This document shows positions 35,748 through 46,304 of a DNA stretch of 64,000 nucleotides, one piece after another. The first letter of the stretch is position 1; every line of letters starts with the position of its first letter. Source of the DNA: Micromonospora sonchi (lineage in GTDB: Bacteria; Actinomycetota; Actinomycetes; Mycobacteriales; Micromonosporaceae); contig NZ_BMNB01000009.1 in the NCBI RefSeq assembly GCF_014646235.1, positions 168,109-232,108 of the forward strand, read 5' to 3'. The translations under genes were made by a program, and so were the position numbers. The notes beneath the pieces were generated by a model. The model saw only the letters and a program-made list of their open reading frames with translations, was not told the origin of the DNA and searched no databases.

Positions 35748-36611
35748 TCACCGGCCTGGCGGTGCGGGCGTGAGGTCGTGGCGGGCGCGCCAGACCCGGG
35801 CGGAGATGTCGGCCAGCAGCCGGCGGGCCGCCCGGTCGGCCCGGTCGCTGCGCTGGTCGTCGCGGAGCGACCGGCTGGTGCAGACGACGAGCAGGTAGGC
35901 GGGGGCGTCGTCGGGAAAGACCACGGCCGCGCCGTGCCGTACGCCGCGTACCCAGCCGTTCTTGTGTGCCAGCCGGGTGCCGTCGGGTAGCCCCTCGGCG
36001 AGGTCCTGACGGATCTGTTGGGCGCAGAGCACGTCGAGCATCGCGGTGCAGGCCGTGGGGGAGGCGACCGGCCCGGGGACGGTGGTGCCACTGGCGACGG
36101 CGTCGAGCAGGGCGGCCAGGTCGGCGGCGGTGACCAGGTTGGTGATGCCCGCCTCGCGGGCGGCGAAGTCCTCGATGCCGCGGCCGGTGACGCTGTGTCG
36201 GGCACCGGCCCGGGCCCAGACCTCGGCCACGGCGGCCAGCCCGACGTGTTCGATGACCAGGTTGGCGGCGAGGTTGCTGGACATCACGATCATTCGCTCG
36301 GCGAGCCAGCGTAGCGGAACCCGTTCGCCGAGCCGGTCCCAGACCGCGCCGTCGTTGTCGTGCTGACGGACGCAGGAGTACGCGGGCGCGTCCGGCCGGG
36401 CCGAGGTGAACCGGTTGCGCACCTCGACCGGGGCGTCCAGGTCGAGACGACCGGCCTCGGCGGCGCGGTACAGGGCCGCGAGCACCGCCACCTTCATCGT
36501 GCTGGCCGCGTAGTGGGTGGCCTGGGCGTGCCGGGTCCAGGTGGGCGGGGCGGCGAGTCGACCCGCGTACACCGAGGTCGTGCCCGGCAACCCGTCCAGC
36601 CACTCATCCAT
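35748..36611 (-). CDS. Class A beta-lactamase-like serine hydrolase
   Basis: A 287-residue protein with the class A beta-lactamase fold. The nucleophile motif is S37-T-M-K40, SSN (in VMSSNLAANL) is the second motif, and HKNG stands in place of the KTG triad. A Glu-containing omega loop as in true beta-lactamases is not evident. There is no signal peptide or lipobox, so it may stay in the cytosol or be exported by another route. ATG 36611 is preferred; GTG 36614 also works. It may be a DD-peptidase or esterase; resistance should not be claimed. Confidence 0.85.
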   Translation of the reverse strand: MDEWLDGLPGTTSVYAGRLAAPPTWTRHAQATHYAASTMKVAVLAALYRAAEAGRLDLDAPVEVRNRFTSARPDAPAYSCVRQHDNDGAVWDRLGERVPLRWLAERMIVMSSNLAANLVIEHVGLAAVAEVWARAGARHSVTGRGIEDFAAREAGITNLVTAADLAALLDAVASGTTVPGPVASPTACTAMLDVLCAQQIRQDLAEGLPDGTRLAHKNGWVRGVRHGAAVVFPDDAPAYLLVVCTSRSLRDDQRSDRADRAARRLLADISARVWRARHDLTPAPPGR

Positions 36612-36630
36612 CACCCCCCGACCGTATGAA

Positions 36631-36678
36631 AGGAAGGGCCCCCTGTTAACGCCTGGCGTATTAAAAGGGGCCCCTCCT
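36631..36678. repeat. GGGCCCC inverted repeat between typA and the hydrolase
   Basis: Arms AGGAAGGGCCCCCT and AGGGGCCCCTCCT pair over 12-13 bp around a loop containing GTTAACGCC and GCGTATT. Repeats of this type recur in Micromonospora and Salinispora intergenic DNA, as far as I recall. It probably ends typA transcription. Confidence 0.75.
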
Positions 36679-36691
36679 AACACTTGACGGG

Positions 36692-38560
<1,869 letters not shown>

Positions 38561-38758
38561 GCCTCCATCCTCGCGCCTGGGCGGTTGCCGCGCCGCGTCG
38601 GGGTGGGATCACCGTGGGTGCGGGCGGCTCGCCGGAACCCGCCGCCCGCCGCGTGGCCCGGCCGCGACAACCCGGGGGTCCGAGCCGTCGCGGGGCCCCG
38701 CGCGGCGGGTGCCGGCTGTTAGGGTGCGGCGGGTTCGTCATTGCCGAAGGGGGTCGAC

Positions 38759-39676
38759 ATGGGACGCAACGTCACCCGGCTGGGCATCGCGCTCGTCGCC
38801 GGAGTGCTGCTGTTGACCGGCGGCGCGTGCGCCCGAGCGGACACGCCGGCACAGGAGTTGCCGGCCCCGGTCGCGCTGCCCGAGGACCTGCCCGCGGAGG
38901 TGACGCCGAGCGGGTCGCCGGAACCGGACGAACCGGCCGCCACGCCGTCGGCCGTGGAGTCGATGGGCGCCGCGCCCAAGGCCAGTGCCAGCGCCAAGGG
39001 CAGCGCTTCGCCGTCGGTGAAACCGGACCCGAAGCCCAAGCGCACCAGGACGGCGCCGCGGGCGGTGCCGAAGCCGCCGACCGAGACGAACCTGCCGCCG
39101 AAGCTGCCGAAGCCCCCGGCGGAGGGCTGCAAGCCCAGCTACAAGGGCGAACAGGCCAGCCGGGCGCAGGTCAAGACCGCGCTGACCAACGCAGCCAAGC
39201 GCACGTACTGGCCGACGTCGGCACCGGACATCCGCATCTCGCCGGAGCTGATCAAGGCGACGGCGTGGCAGGAGAGCGGCTGGCAGTCCAACATCGTCGC
39301 CTGCGACGAGGGTATCGGCCTGATGCAGGTGATGCCGGACACCGCCACCTGGATGAACCAGCGGTTCGGGCAGAGCTACGACGTGTGGAACCACCAGGAC
39401 AACGCCTACCTCGGCGCCACCTACCTGGCGTGGCTCACCAAGTACATCGGTGACATGTACTTCGACGCCGACAAAGACCCAGCCGGCTACCGGCTCGACG
39501 CCGACCTGTGCATCCCGGGTGAACTCGACTCCTGCCTGCTCAACGCGGTCATCGCCGCGTACAACTTCGGTCACGGCGCGGTGGCCCGCCCGGGGCAGCC
39601 GTTGGCAATCCCCAACCCGAACTACGTGCGCAACGTCCGGGCGCTGATGACGGAGTGCGTCTGCCTGGGCTACTGA
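38759..39676 (+). CDS. Secreted lytic transglycosylase
   Basis: A 305-residue exported protein. A signal peptide (1 to about 26, ending GGACARA) may be a lipoprotein or Sec type; the lipobox is weak. A Pro/Ala/Ser/Lys-rich spacer (about 30-122) leads to an SLT domain (about 155-270) with catalytic E172 in AWQESGW, GIGLMQVMPDTA and NAVIAAYNFGHGAV near the end. The enzyme should cleave peptidoglycan between MurNAc and GlcNAc. ATG 38759 has AAGGGGG 5-6 nt upstream. A box TAGGGT (38720-38725) is a possible -10. Confidence 0.92.
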   Translation: MGRNVTRLGIALVAGVLLLTGGACARADTPAQELPAPVALPEDLPAEVTPSGSPEPDEPAATPSAVESMGAAPKASASAKGSASPSVKPDPKPKRTRTAPRAVPKPPTETNLPPKLPKPPAEGCKPSYKGEQASRAQVKTALTNAAKRTYWPTSAPDIRISPELIKATAWQESGWQSNIVACDEGIGLMQVMPDTATWMNQRFGQSYDVWNHQDNAYLGATYLAWLTKYIGDMYFDADKDPAGYRLDADLCIPGELDSCLLNAVIAAYNFGHGAVARPGQPLAIPNPNYVRNVRALMTECVCLGY

Positions 39677-41752
39677 CTAGTCGGCCCTGACCCGTCCCGG
39701 CCACCAGAACCGCTCGCCGAGCAGGAACGCCAGGGCCGGGACGACGACGGTGCGCACCAGCAGGGTGTCCAGCAGGACGCCGAGGCAGACGATGATCCCG
39801 ATCTGGGTCAGCGTGATCAGCGGGAGTACGCCGAGGACGGCGAAGACCGCGGCGAGCAGGATCCCGGCGCTGGTGATGACCCCGCCGGTGACCCGTAGCG
39901 CGGAGAGCATGCCGTCGCGGGTGCCGGCGGTGCGGGCGTCCTCACGGGCCCGGGTGACCAGGAAGATGTTGTAGTCGACGCCGAGCGCGACGAGGAAGAC
40001 GAAGGCGAGCAACGGCACGCTGCTGTCCAGCGCTGGGAAGCCGAGCACGTGGTCGAAGAGCAGCCAGGCGCCGCCGAGGCTGGCGAAGTACGAGGCGACG
40101 ACGGTCGCGACCAGCAGCACCGGGGCGAGCAGCCCTCGCAGCAGCAGGACCAGTACGGCGGCGACGAGCAGCAGGATGAGCGGCAGGATGAGGCGCAGAT
40201 CGCGGGCGTCGGCCTCGGCCGAGTCGTACGTGCCGGCGACGGTGCCGCCGACGACGGCGCCGGGGAGAGCGTCGACCCCTGCCGGGGCGGGTGGGGCGGA
40301 GTCGGGCACGGCGGCGACGGCCGCTCGCAGTTCGGCCAGCGTACGGTCGGAGGCGGTGGTGCCCGGCTCGGCGTCGAGCACGACGTCGACCTGGGCGACG
40401 GTCGACCCGGCCGCGCCGGGCCGGGCGGAGGCGACCCCGGGCACGTCGGTGGCGGCCGCGGTGACCGCGCGTACGGCGTCGGGGGTGGTCAGCACCGCGA
40501 CCGGCTGCGTGGTGCCGGCGGGGAAGGCGCGGGCGAGGGTCTGCGCGCCGGCGACCGCCTCCGGCTGGACCCGGAACTGTTCGGTTTCCGACAGCCCGGT
40601 GCGGCTGCCCAGCCCGCCGAGGGCGAGGCCGACCAACAGCAGCGTGGCCAGCACCGCGACGGGGACCGGGCGGCGGATCACGGCGGCGCCGAGCCGGCCC
40701 CAGATCCGGCCTTCCTGTCCGGTGCTGCCGACGTGCGGCACGAACGGCCAGAACAGGCCGCGTCCGAGCAGCACCAGCGCGGCGGGCAGCACGAGCAGGG
40801 CCGAGGCCATGGCCAGCAGGATGCCGGTGGCGCAGGCGACGGCGAGGGCGCGGTTGAGTTCCCGCTCGCTCAGCAGCAGGGTGAGCACCCCGAGCATCAC
40901 GGTGCCGCCGCTGGCCAGGATGGGTTCGGCGGTACGACGCAGGGCGGAGCGCATCGCGGCGAACCGGTCCGGTTCGCGGCGGAGTTCCTCGCGGTAGCGG
41001 GCGATCAGCAGCAGCGCGTAGTTGGTGGCGGCGCCGAAGACGAGCACGCTGGCGATGCCGGTGACCGCGCCGCCGGCGAGGTGGATGCCGACCGCCGGGA
41101 CGATCGTGTCGAGGGCCCGCAGGGTGATCTGTTCGGTGGCGGCCACGATGGCCAGCGGCACCATCCAGAGCAGGGGACTGCGGTAGGTGACGATCAGCAG
41201 CAGCGCCACGACGGTGGCGGTGACGGCGAGCAGGGTGGTGTCGGCGCCCTCGAAGACCTTGGTCAGGTCGGCGGTGAAGGCGGGGGCTCCGGTCACCTCG
41301 ACGGTGAGGTCGGTGGGCAGCCCGGCCAACGCCGCGCGGAGTTCGGTCACGCGGTCGACGACCTCCTCCTGGCCGCCGGCGGCCAGCGGTACGGCGACCA
41401 GGGCCACCGTGCCGTCGGGGGAGAGTCGCTGCGGGGCGACCTGGCCGCCGGCGGCGAGCGGGGCCAGGGTGCCGGTGGCGGTGGTGACCGCTGCCCGATC
41501 GGCGTCGGTGAGCGGTGCGCCGTCGTCGCGGCTGACCACCACGACGGCCGGCTGGACGTCGCTGCCGGGCAGTTCGTTTTGGAGCCGCTCGACCTGGGTG
41601 GACTGCCACTGCTCGGACAGGCCGGTGGCGGAGACGGGTGCCGGGTTGTCGGGTACGGGTAGCCAGAAGACCGCCGCGCCGAGCGCGATCGCCATGCCGA
41701 GGGTGAGCCACGCGTTCAGGCGGTTGCCGGCGACACGAGCGAACGCGAGCAT
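39677..41752 (-). CDS. MMPL/RND family transporter
   Basis: A 691-residue transporter with 12 membrane segments and two large extracytoplasmic loops. The first half has FGAATNYALLLIARYREEL where many MmpL proteins have a membrane Asp-Tyr pair; here the Asp is Asn. The second half keeps VDYNIFLVTRAREDA. Such proteins export lipids, siderophores or drugs using proton flow. It lacks the large C-terminal tail of mycobacterial MmpL3. It is divergent from a MarR regulator, typical of inducible efflux. Confidence 0.9.
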   Translation of the reverse strand: MLAFARVAGNRLNAWLTLGMAIALGAAVFWLPVPDNPAPVSATGLSEQWQSTQVERLQNELPGSDVQPAVVVVSRDDGAPLTDADRAAVTTATGTLAPLAAGGQVAPQRLSPDGTVALVAVPLAAGGQEEVVDRVTELRAALAGLPTDLTVEVTGAPAFTADLTKVFEGADTTLLAVTATVVALLLIVTYRSPLLWMVPLAIVAATEQITLRALDTIVPAVGIHLAGGAVTGIASVLVFGAATNYALLLIARYREELRREPDRFAAMRSALRRTAEPILASGGTVMLGVLTLLLSERELNRALAVACATGILLAMASALLVLPAALVLLGRGLFWPFVPHVGSTGQEGRIWGRLGAAVIRRPVPVAVLATLLLVGLALGGLGSRTGLSETEQFRVQPEAVAGAQTLARAFPAGTTQPVAVLTTPDAVRAVTAAATDVPGVASARPGAAGSTVAQVDVVLDAEPGTTASDRTLAELRAAVAAVPDSAPPAPAGVDALPGAVVGGTVAGTYDSAEADARDLRLILPLILLLVAAVLVLLLRGLLAPVLLVATVVASYFASLGGAWLLFDHVLGFPALDSSVPLLAFVFLVALGVDYNIFLVTRAREDARTAGTRDGMLSALRVTGGVITSAGILLAAVFAVLGVLPLITLTQIGIIVCLGVLLDTLLVRTVVVPALAFLLGERFWWPGRVRAD

Positions 41753-41782
41753 CCGGGCACCATCCGATCATCGTACGACGGG

Positions 41783-41821
41783 ATCTCTGGACGTTCGAGA
41801 GTCTCGCCTATCAAGAGAGAT
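41783..41821. promoter_or_regulatory. Candidate MarR operator between transporter and regulator
   Basis: An inverted repeat ATCTCT (41783-41788) and AGAGAT (41816-41821), with inner CGAGAGTCTCG, lies between the divergent starts. TATGCT at 41881-41886 is a possible -10 for the regulator. The operator is inferred from position. Confidence 0.4.
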
Positions 41822-41918
41822 GCCGCAACAGCTCTCGGCGGGCGAGAATCTTGGCGGGCGGCACACCGGACCGGCTCGGCTATGCTGCCAGCCGGGCGTG
41901 GAAGGAAGCGTGCGGGAC

Positions 41919-42440
41919 GTGGCAGCTCACGGCATGTATCGGCGACGCGACACGCGGCGAGGGTGGTTGATCGCGGAGATCGCCGCCGAGCTGCGGCGGT
42001 ACGGCGCGGACGCCCAGCACGTCGGGCATGTCTTCGCCGCGCGGCACGGTCTGAACGCCACCGACCTCCAGGCGTTGATCGCCGTGATGGACGCCGAACT
42101 CGTCGGCACGCCGATCACCCCCGGCCGGCTCGGCGGGCAGCTGAACCTCTCCTCCGGTTCGGTCACCGCCCTGATCGACCGGCTGGAACGCGCCGGGCAC
42201 ATCCGCCGCGACCGCGACACCAGCGACCGGCGCAAGGTGCTGCTGCACTACGCCGACCGGGGGGCCGCCCTGGCCATGGACTTCTTCCGGCCGCTGGGTG
42301 AACGCACCGACCAGGTGATGGCCGGTTTCCAGGACGAGGAACTGGAGGTGGTGCACCGGTTCGTGACGGCGATGGGTGCCTCGCTGCGGGAGCACCGCGA
42401 CGGACTGCGGGACGAGCCCGCGCAGCAGCGGACCGACTGA
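41919..42440 (+). CDS. MarR family transcriptional regulator
   Basis: A 173-residue MarR regulator. The winged helix (about 45-120) has TPGRLGGQLNLSSGSVTALIDRLERAGHIRRD and RDTSDRRKVLLH, given here as two stretches, the second being the wing. It is likely a repressor of the divergent MMPL transporter. GTG 41919 follows AAGGAAG at 10 nt; GTG 41910 and ATG 41934 are alternatives. The CocE-type hydrolase starts 5 bp after its stop, so it is probably cotranscribed. Confidence 0.9.
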   Translation: MAAHGMYRRRDTRRGWLIAEIAAELRRYGADAQHVGHVFAARHGLNATDLQALIAVMDAELVGTPITPGRLGGQLNLSSGSVTALIDRLERAGHIRRDRDTSDRRKVLLHYADRGAALAMDFFRPLGERTDQVMAGFQDEELEVVHRFVTAMGASLREHRDGLRDEPAQQRTD

Positions 42441-42445
42441 GGCCG

Positions 42446-44170
42446 ATGCTGGATCGACTCGCCTCCCGCCTCGCCGCCGCCGCGCTGCGGTTGCCGCCGG
42501 CACGCACCCGCAGGATCGTTGTCAGCCGGGACCTCGCCGTCCGGGTACGCGACGGGGTGATCCTGCGCACCGACCACTACGCCCCCGATCTGGCGGGCGC
42601 GCCCACCGTGCTGATCCGCACCCCGTACGGCCGAGGCGGGCCGATGCGGCTGCTCGGCCGGCTCGCCGCCGAGCAGGGGTTCCACGTGGTCATCCAGTCC
42701 TGCCGGGGCACCGGCGGCTCGGGCGGGGTGTTCGACCCGTTCGTGCACGAGCGTGACGACGGGCTGGACACCCTCGACTGGCTGCGCCGGCAGTGCTGGT
42801 GGTGCGGCGCGTTCGGCATGTTCGGCGCCAGTTACCAGGGCTTCGTGCAGTGGGCCCTGGCGGCCGACGCGGGCGAGGAACTGCGGGCGATGGTCGCCGT
42901 GGCCACCGCCTCGGCCACCCGCGACTCCACGTACGCCGGCGAGTCGTTCGCCCTGGACACGGTGCTGACCTGGACGGAGCTGCTCCAGGCGCAGACCGTG
43001 CCCTGGCTGGCCCGGCAGTGGGAACTCAAGCGGGGACAGCCCCGGCTGGTCGCCGCGCTGTCCCACCTGCCACTGGTCGAGGCGGACCGGGTGGCCACCG
43101 GGGTCACCGTGCCGTTCTTCCAGGAGTGGCTGCGGCACCACACCCCGCGGTCCGACTACTGGCGCAGCCGGGTCTTCGACGACCGACTGCACCTGGTGCG
43201 GGCCCCGGTGGCGATGGTCAGCGGCTGGCACGACATCTTCCTGCCGGCGCAGCTGCGCGACTACGCCGCGCTGCGCGCCACCGGCGCCCGGCCGCGGCTG
43301 ATCGTCGGACCGTGGACCCACGGCAGTCCCGGGATGTTCGTGGCCGCCCTGCGGGAAGGACTCCGCTGGCTCGACGTCCACCTGGGCGGCGCCGACGCGA
43401 CGGGCCCGGCCGCCACCGACACCGGCGGTGGTGGGATGCCCGACGAGGCCCGCGCCACGCAGGTGCGCGACGCGCCGGTACGGGTGCACGTCGGCGGGGC
43501 CGGCGGAGGTTGGCGGGACCTGCCGGACTGGCCGCCGCCCGCCCGCGAGGTCCGGTGGTACCTGCACCCGGGTCGTGCGCTGCGCACCGCGGTCGCCGTG
43601 CCGTCGCCGCCGGACGGGTTCTGGTACGACCCGGCCGACCCGACGCCCTCGCTGGGCGGCCCGCTGCTGGTGGCCCAACGGGCCGGGCCGGTCGACAACC
43701 GTCCGGTGGAGGCCCGTCCGGACGTGCTGAGCTGGACCAGCGCGCCGCTGACCAGCGCGGTCGAGGTGATCGGACCGGTCCGCGCCGAGATCCACCTGCG
43801 TAGCGAACTGCCGTATCTCGACGTCTTCGTACGGTTGTGCGACGTGGACCGTCAGGGGCGTTCCTGGAATGTCTGCGACGGGCTGGTCCGACTCGACCCG
43901 CTGCGCGCCAGCACCGACGGGGCGGGTGTGGTGGCGGCGCGGGTGGAACTCTGGCCCACCGCCCACCGGTTCGCGCCCGGTCACCGGTTGCGTCTGCAGG
44001 TCTCCGGCGGCGCCCACCCCCGGTACGCGCGCAACCCCGGCACCGGCGAACCGCTCGGCGCGGCGGTCACGCTGCATGCTGGATATCGCGAGATCCTGCA
44101 CGACCCGGATCATTCGTCCGCCGTGGTCCTGCCGGTTGTGCGTCCTGCCGCGCCGCCTCGCTCGGCCTGA
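42446..44170 (+). CDS. CocE/NonD family hydrolase (X-Pro dipeptidyl-peptidase S15 type)
   Basis: A 574-residue alpha/beta hydrolase. The nucleophile is S129 in FGASYQGF; the catalytic Asp is likely in SGWHDIFLPAQ and the His in GPWTHGSPG. The C-terminal third is the jelly-roll PepX_C domain (PVEARPDVLSWTSAPL). Family members hydrolyse esters or acyl bonds, such as cocaine esterase and cephalosporin acylases; the substrate is unknown. There is no signal peptide. It lies immediately after marR, so it may be induced with the transporter. Confidence 0.92.
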   Translation: MLDRLASRLAAAALRLPPARTRRIVVSRDLAVRVRDGVILRTDHYAPDLAGAPTVLIRTPYGRGGPMRLLGRLAAEQGFHVVIQSCRGTGGSGGVFDPFVHERDDGLDTLDWLRRQCWWCGAFGMFGASYQGFVQWALAADAGEELRAMVAVATASATRDSTYAGESFALDTVLTWTELLQAQTVPWLARQWELKRGQPRLVAALSHLPLVEADRVATGVTVPFFQEWLRHHTPRSDYWRSRVFDDRLHLVRAPVAMVSGWHDIFLPAQLRDYAALRATGARPRLIVGPWTHGSPGMFVAALREGLRWLDVHLGGADATGPAATDTGGGGMPDEARATQVRDAPVRVHVGGAGGGWRDLPDWPPPAREVRWYLHPGRALRTAVAVPSPPDGFWYDPADPTPSLGGPLLVAQRAGPVDNRPVEARPDVLSWTSAPLTSAVEVIGPVRAEIHLRSELPYLDVFVRLCDVDRQGRSWNVCDGLVRLDPLRASTDGAGVVAARVELWPTAHRFAPGHRLRLQVSGGAHPRYARNPGTGEPLGAAVTLHAGYREILHDPDHSSAVVLPVVRPAAPPRSA

Positions 44171-44230
44171 GCGAGGCGAACGCTGCCGCCCGTGGCGGCG
44201 ACCGTCACCGGCCGCCGCCACCGGCACCGC

Positions 44231-44434
44231 TTACATCGGGCGGACGTTGTCCGCCTGCGGTCCCTTCTGCCCCTGGGTCACCTCGAACTCGACCTGCTGG
44301 CCCTCGGTCAACTCCCGATAGCCGCTCGACGCGATCGCCGAGTAGTGGACGAAGACGTCCGGACCCCCACCGTCCTGCTCGATGAAACCGAAGCCCTTTT
44401 CCGAGTTGAACCACTTCACGGTGCCGGTTGCCAT
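44231..44434 (-). CDS. Cold-shock protein (CSD family)
   Basis: A 67-residue cold-shock domain protein. [20 protein letters not shown] holds RNP1 (KGFGFI) and VFVHYSAI is RNP2. It binds single-stranded RNA and DNA and melts RNA structure. ATG 44434 has AAGGAGAGA 7 nt upstream. The 3' end has no clear hairpin. Confidence 0.95.
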   Translation of the reverse strand: MATGTVKWFNSEKGFGFIEQDGGGPDVFVHYSAIASSGYRELTEGQQVEFEVTQGQKGPQADNVRPM

Positions 44435-44677
44435 GCGTTTCTCTCTCCTTGTTCCGCGGACGATCGCCGAATGCGTGCCGGTGATCGTCCAATACCGTCC
44501 CGACAGTAACCGCTGTGCGCGGAATTTGCCGTGCGAAGCGCTCGCTGGGTCGGTGAGGTGTCGGGTTGGGCCCCAGGCGATGCCGCGTGATGGCGTCGCC
44601 GAGGGCGATGCGGCCTCCGGGATGACCCGGAGGAACCTCCGGTGGAAACCCGGTGTCGGGCGTCGCGGAGCAGGCCC

Positions 44678-44683
44678 TAGCGT
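44678..44683 (+). promoter_or_regulatory. -10 box of leaderless dedA-type gene
   Basis: TAGCGT lies 7 nt before ATG 44691. Confidence 0.6.
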
Positions 44684-44690
44684 ACGGGGT

Positions 44691-45299
44691 ATGGCAGAAC
44701 ACTTGGCCCAGGCCGGAGAGCTTCCCGTCGCGCTGCTGATGGCGGCGCTCGGCGTGGTGATGCTCTTCGATGCAGTGCCGCTGTTCGGGGTCCTCGTCCC
44801 GGGTGACGTGGCGGTGCTCGCCGCAGTGGCGGTCGGCAGCCCCGGCACCGGGCTGGCGTCCTTCGTCGCCGTGGTCACCGGCTGCCTCGCCGGCTGGTCC
44901 CTGAGCTTCCTGGCCGGCCGGCGGTGGGGGGACCGGCTGCGGCACAGCCGCTTCGGCGACTGGGTCGGTGAGGCCCGGTGGGCGGCGGCGGAAGGCATCC
45001 TGCGCCGTGACGGCGGGCGACTGGTGCTGGTCGCACCCTTCCTGCCGGTGTTCAACGCGCTGCTGCCGCTGGCGGCGGGTGGTCTGCACATGTCGTACCG
45101 GCGGTTCCTCGGCTTCGCGGCGCTCGGTGCGGGCGCGTGGGCCGGCCTCTACCTGCTGGTGGGTACCGTGTCGCGGTCGCTGGCCGGGCTGTTCCCACCG
45201 GGCGCGAGCCCGCTGCTGGTCACCCTGGTCGGTGGCCTGTTGCTGGCCACCCTGGTGCTGCTCGGCGCCCGGCGTCGGCTGCGTACGATCACCGACTGA
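44691..45299 (+). CDS. DedA/SNARE-associated family membrane protein
   Basis: A 202-residue membrane protein of the DedA family, thought to flip or transport lipids or act in membrane energetics. It has [16 protein letters not shown] near 30-45, [14 protein letters not shown] and [23 protein letters not shown], the last being the conserved re-entrant region with Arg. About five hydrophobic stretches are visible. The TANNNT box 7 nt before the ATG and lack of a ribosome site support leaderless translation. Confidence 0.9.
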   Translation: MAEHLAQAGELPVALLMAALGVVMLFDAVPLFGVLVPGDVAVLAAVAVGSPGTGLASFVAVVTGCLAGWSLSFLAGRRWGDRLRHSRFGDWVGEARWAAAEGILRRDGGRLVLVAPFLPVFNALLPLAAGGLHMSYRRFLGFAALGAGAWAGLYLLVGTVSRSLAGLFPPGASPLLVTLVGGLLLATLVLLGARRRLRTITD

Positions 45300-45349
45300 G
45301 CGCCGGGCCGGCCCGCGCGTCGGGCACCGGACCGGCTCCCGCGTCGGGA

Positions 45350-46273
45350 TCACGGTGCGGACGGGCCCCACCAGTGGACGCGGGTCGGCGCGGTCAGGCC
45401 GGACATCAGCGTCGCGGCGGTCACACCCATGTCGGCCAGGATGTTGATGGTCGCCTGCCGGATCACGGTCGAGGTGTTGTCGCCGCCCACCTGGTAGGTG
45501 TTGGCCGAGTCGAGCCCCAACGACCAGTTGATCGTCCCTGTGCCGAACGTCACGCTGCCCGCGCCGCCCGGGTGCACCACCAGCCGGTGCGTCGCGGTGC
45601 CGGCGGAGTCGTACTCGTCGCCCGGCCCGGTCAGCAGCAACCCGGACGGGATCGGATACATCACGTGCGAGCAGAAGACGGCGTCCGGGTGCGGTGGCGC
45701 CAGGTATGCCGCACCCGGGGAACTCGTCCCGGCCGGGCCGTAGGTGTCCCACTCGAAGCCGAGGATCTGCGCCGGGGAGCTCCACGCCTGGCCGGCGGTG
45801 AGCGCCGCCACGCTGGTGTGCCGCCACAGCGGGGTGGCCGAGTGGTCGAAACTGAACCCGTCGGCGAACCCCTGCAGGGTGCTCACTCCGCCGAGGGCGC
45901 CGACCGGCAGATCCCACGTCGCGCGGGCGGCACCCGGCAGGGTGTTCTCCGCCGCGACCGGATTCGGCCCCCGCGACACCCTCAGGTCCAGGTTGCCGGA
46001 CCTGCCGGCGCTCGTGGTCACCGACGCGCGCACCACCGCCACGCCCGAGCCGGAGGGAGCGGTGTAGGTCGGCGTCGCCGTGGTGGCGCCGGCCAGCGAG
46101 CCGCCACCGGACTGCACCGACCACGCGTAGGAGACGATCGTCTCGCCGGCGGAGAGATCGGTGGCGGTCACGTCCAGGCCGACCGTCGAGCCGGACCGGA
46201 CCGGCCGGTCCGGTCCGGCCAACGCGACGGTGCCGCCGGGCACGCTGGGGACCGCGCAGAGCAGATCCACGAA
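45350..46273 (-). pseudogene. C-terminal half of an IS-disrupted multidomain protein
   Basis: From 46273 down, the frame reads FVDLLCAVPSVPGGTVALAG, an Ig/PKD-like domain (SAGETIVSYAWSVQSGGGSL, YTAPSGSGVAVVRASV), and then a domain like the C-terminus of dimethylformamidase beta-subunit proteins (ILGFEWDTYGPAG, TGTINWSLGLDSANTY, NILADMGVTAATLMSGL). It continues in frame with the N-terminal half at 48037-48477 if the IS element is removed. It has no start of its own. The function is unknown. Confidence 0.85.
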
Positions 46274-46282
46274 TTGACATCC

Positions 46283-46304
46283 TCTCCGTCCTAAGGGATG
46301 GAGA
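46283..46304. repeat. Right-end hairpin of the IS element
   Basis: TCTCCGTCC pairs with GGATGGAGA (8 of 9 plus one G-T) around a TAAG loop, 9 bp inside the right boundary and overlapping the end of tnpB. It would be part of the transposase recognition site and of the 3' end of a TnpB guide RNA. Confidence 0.75.
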
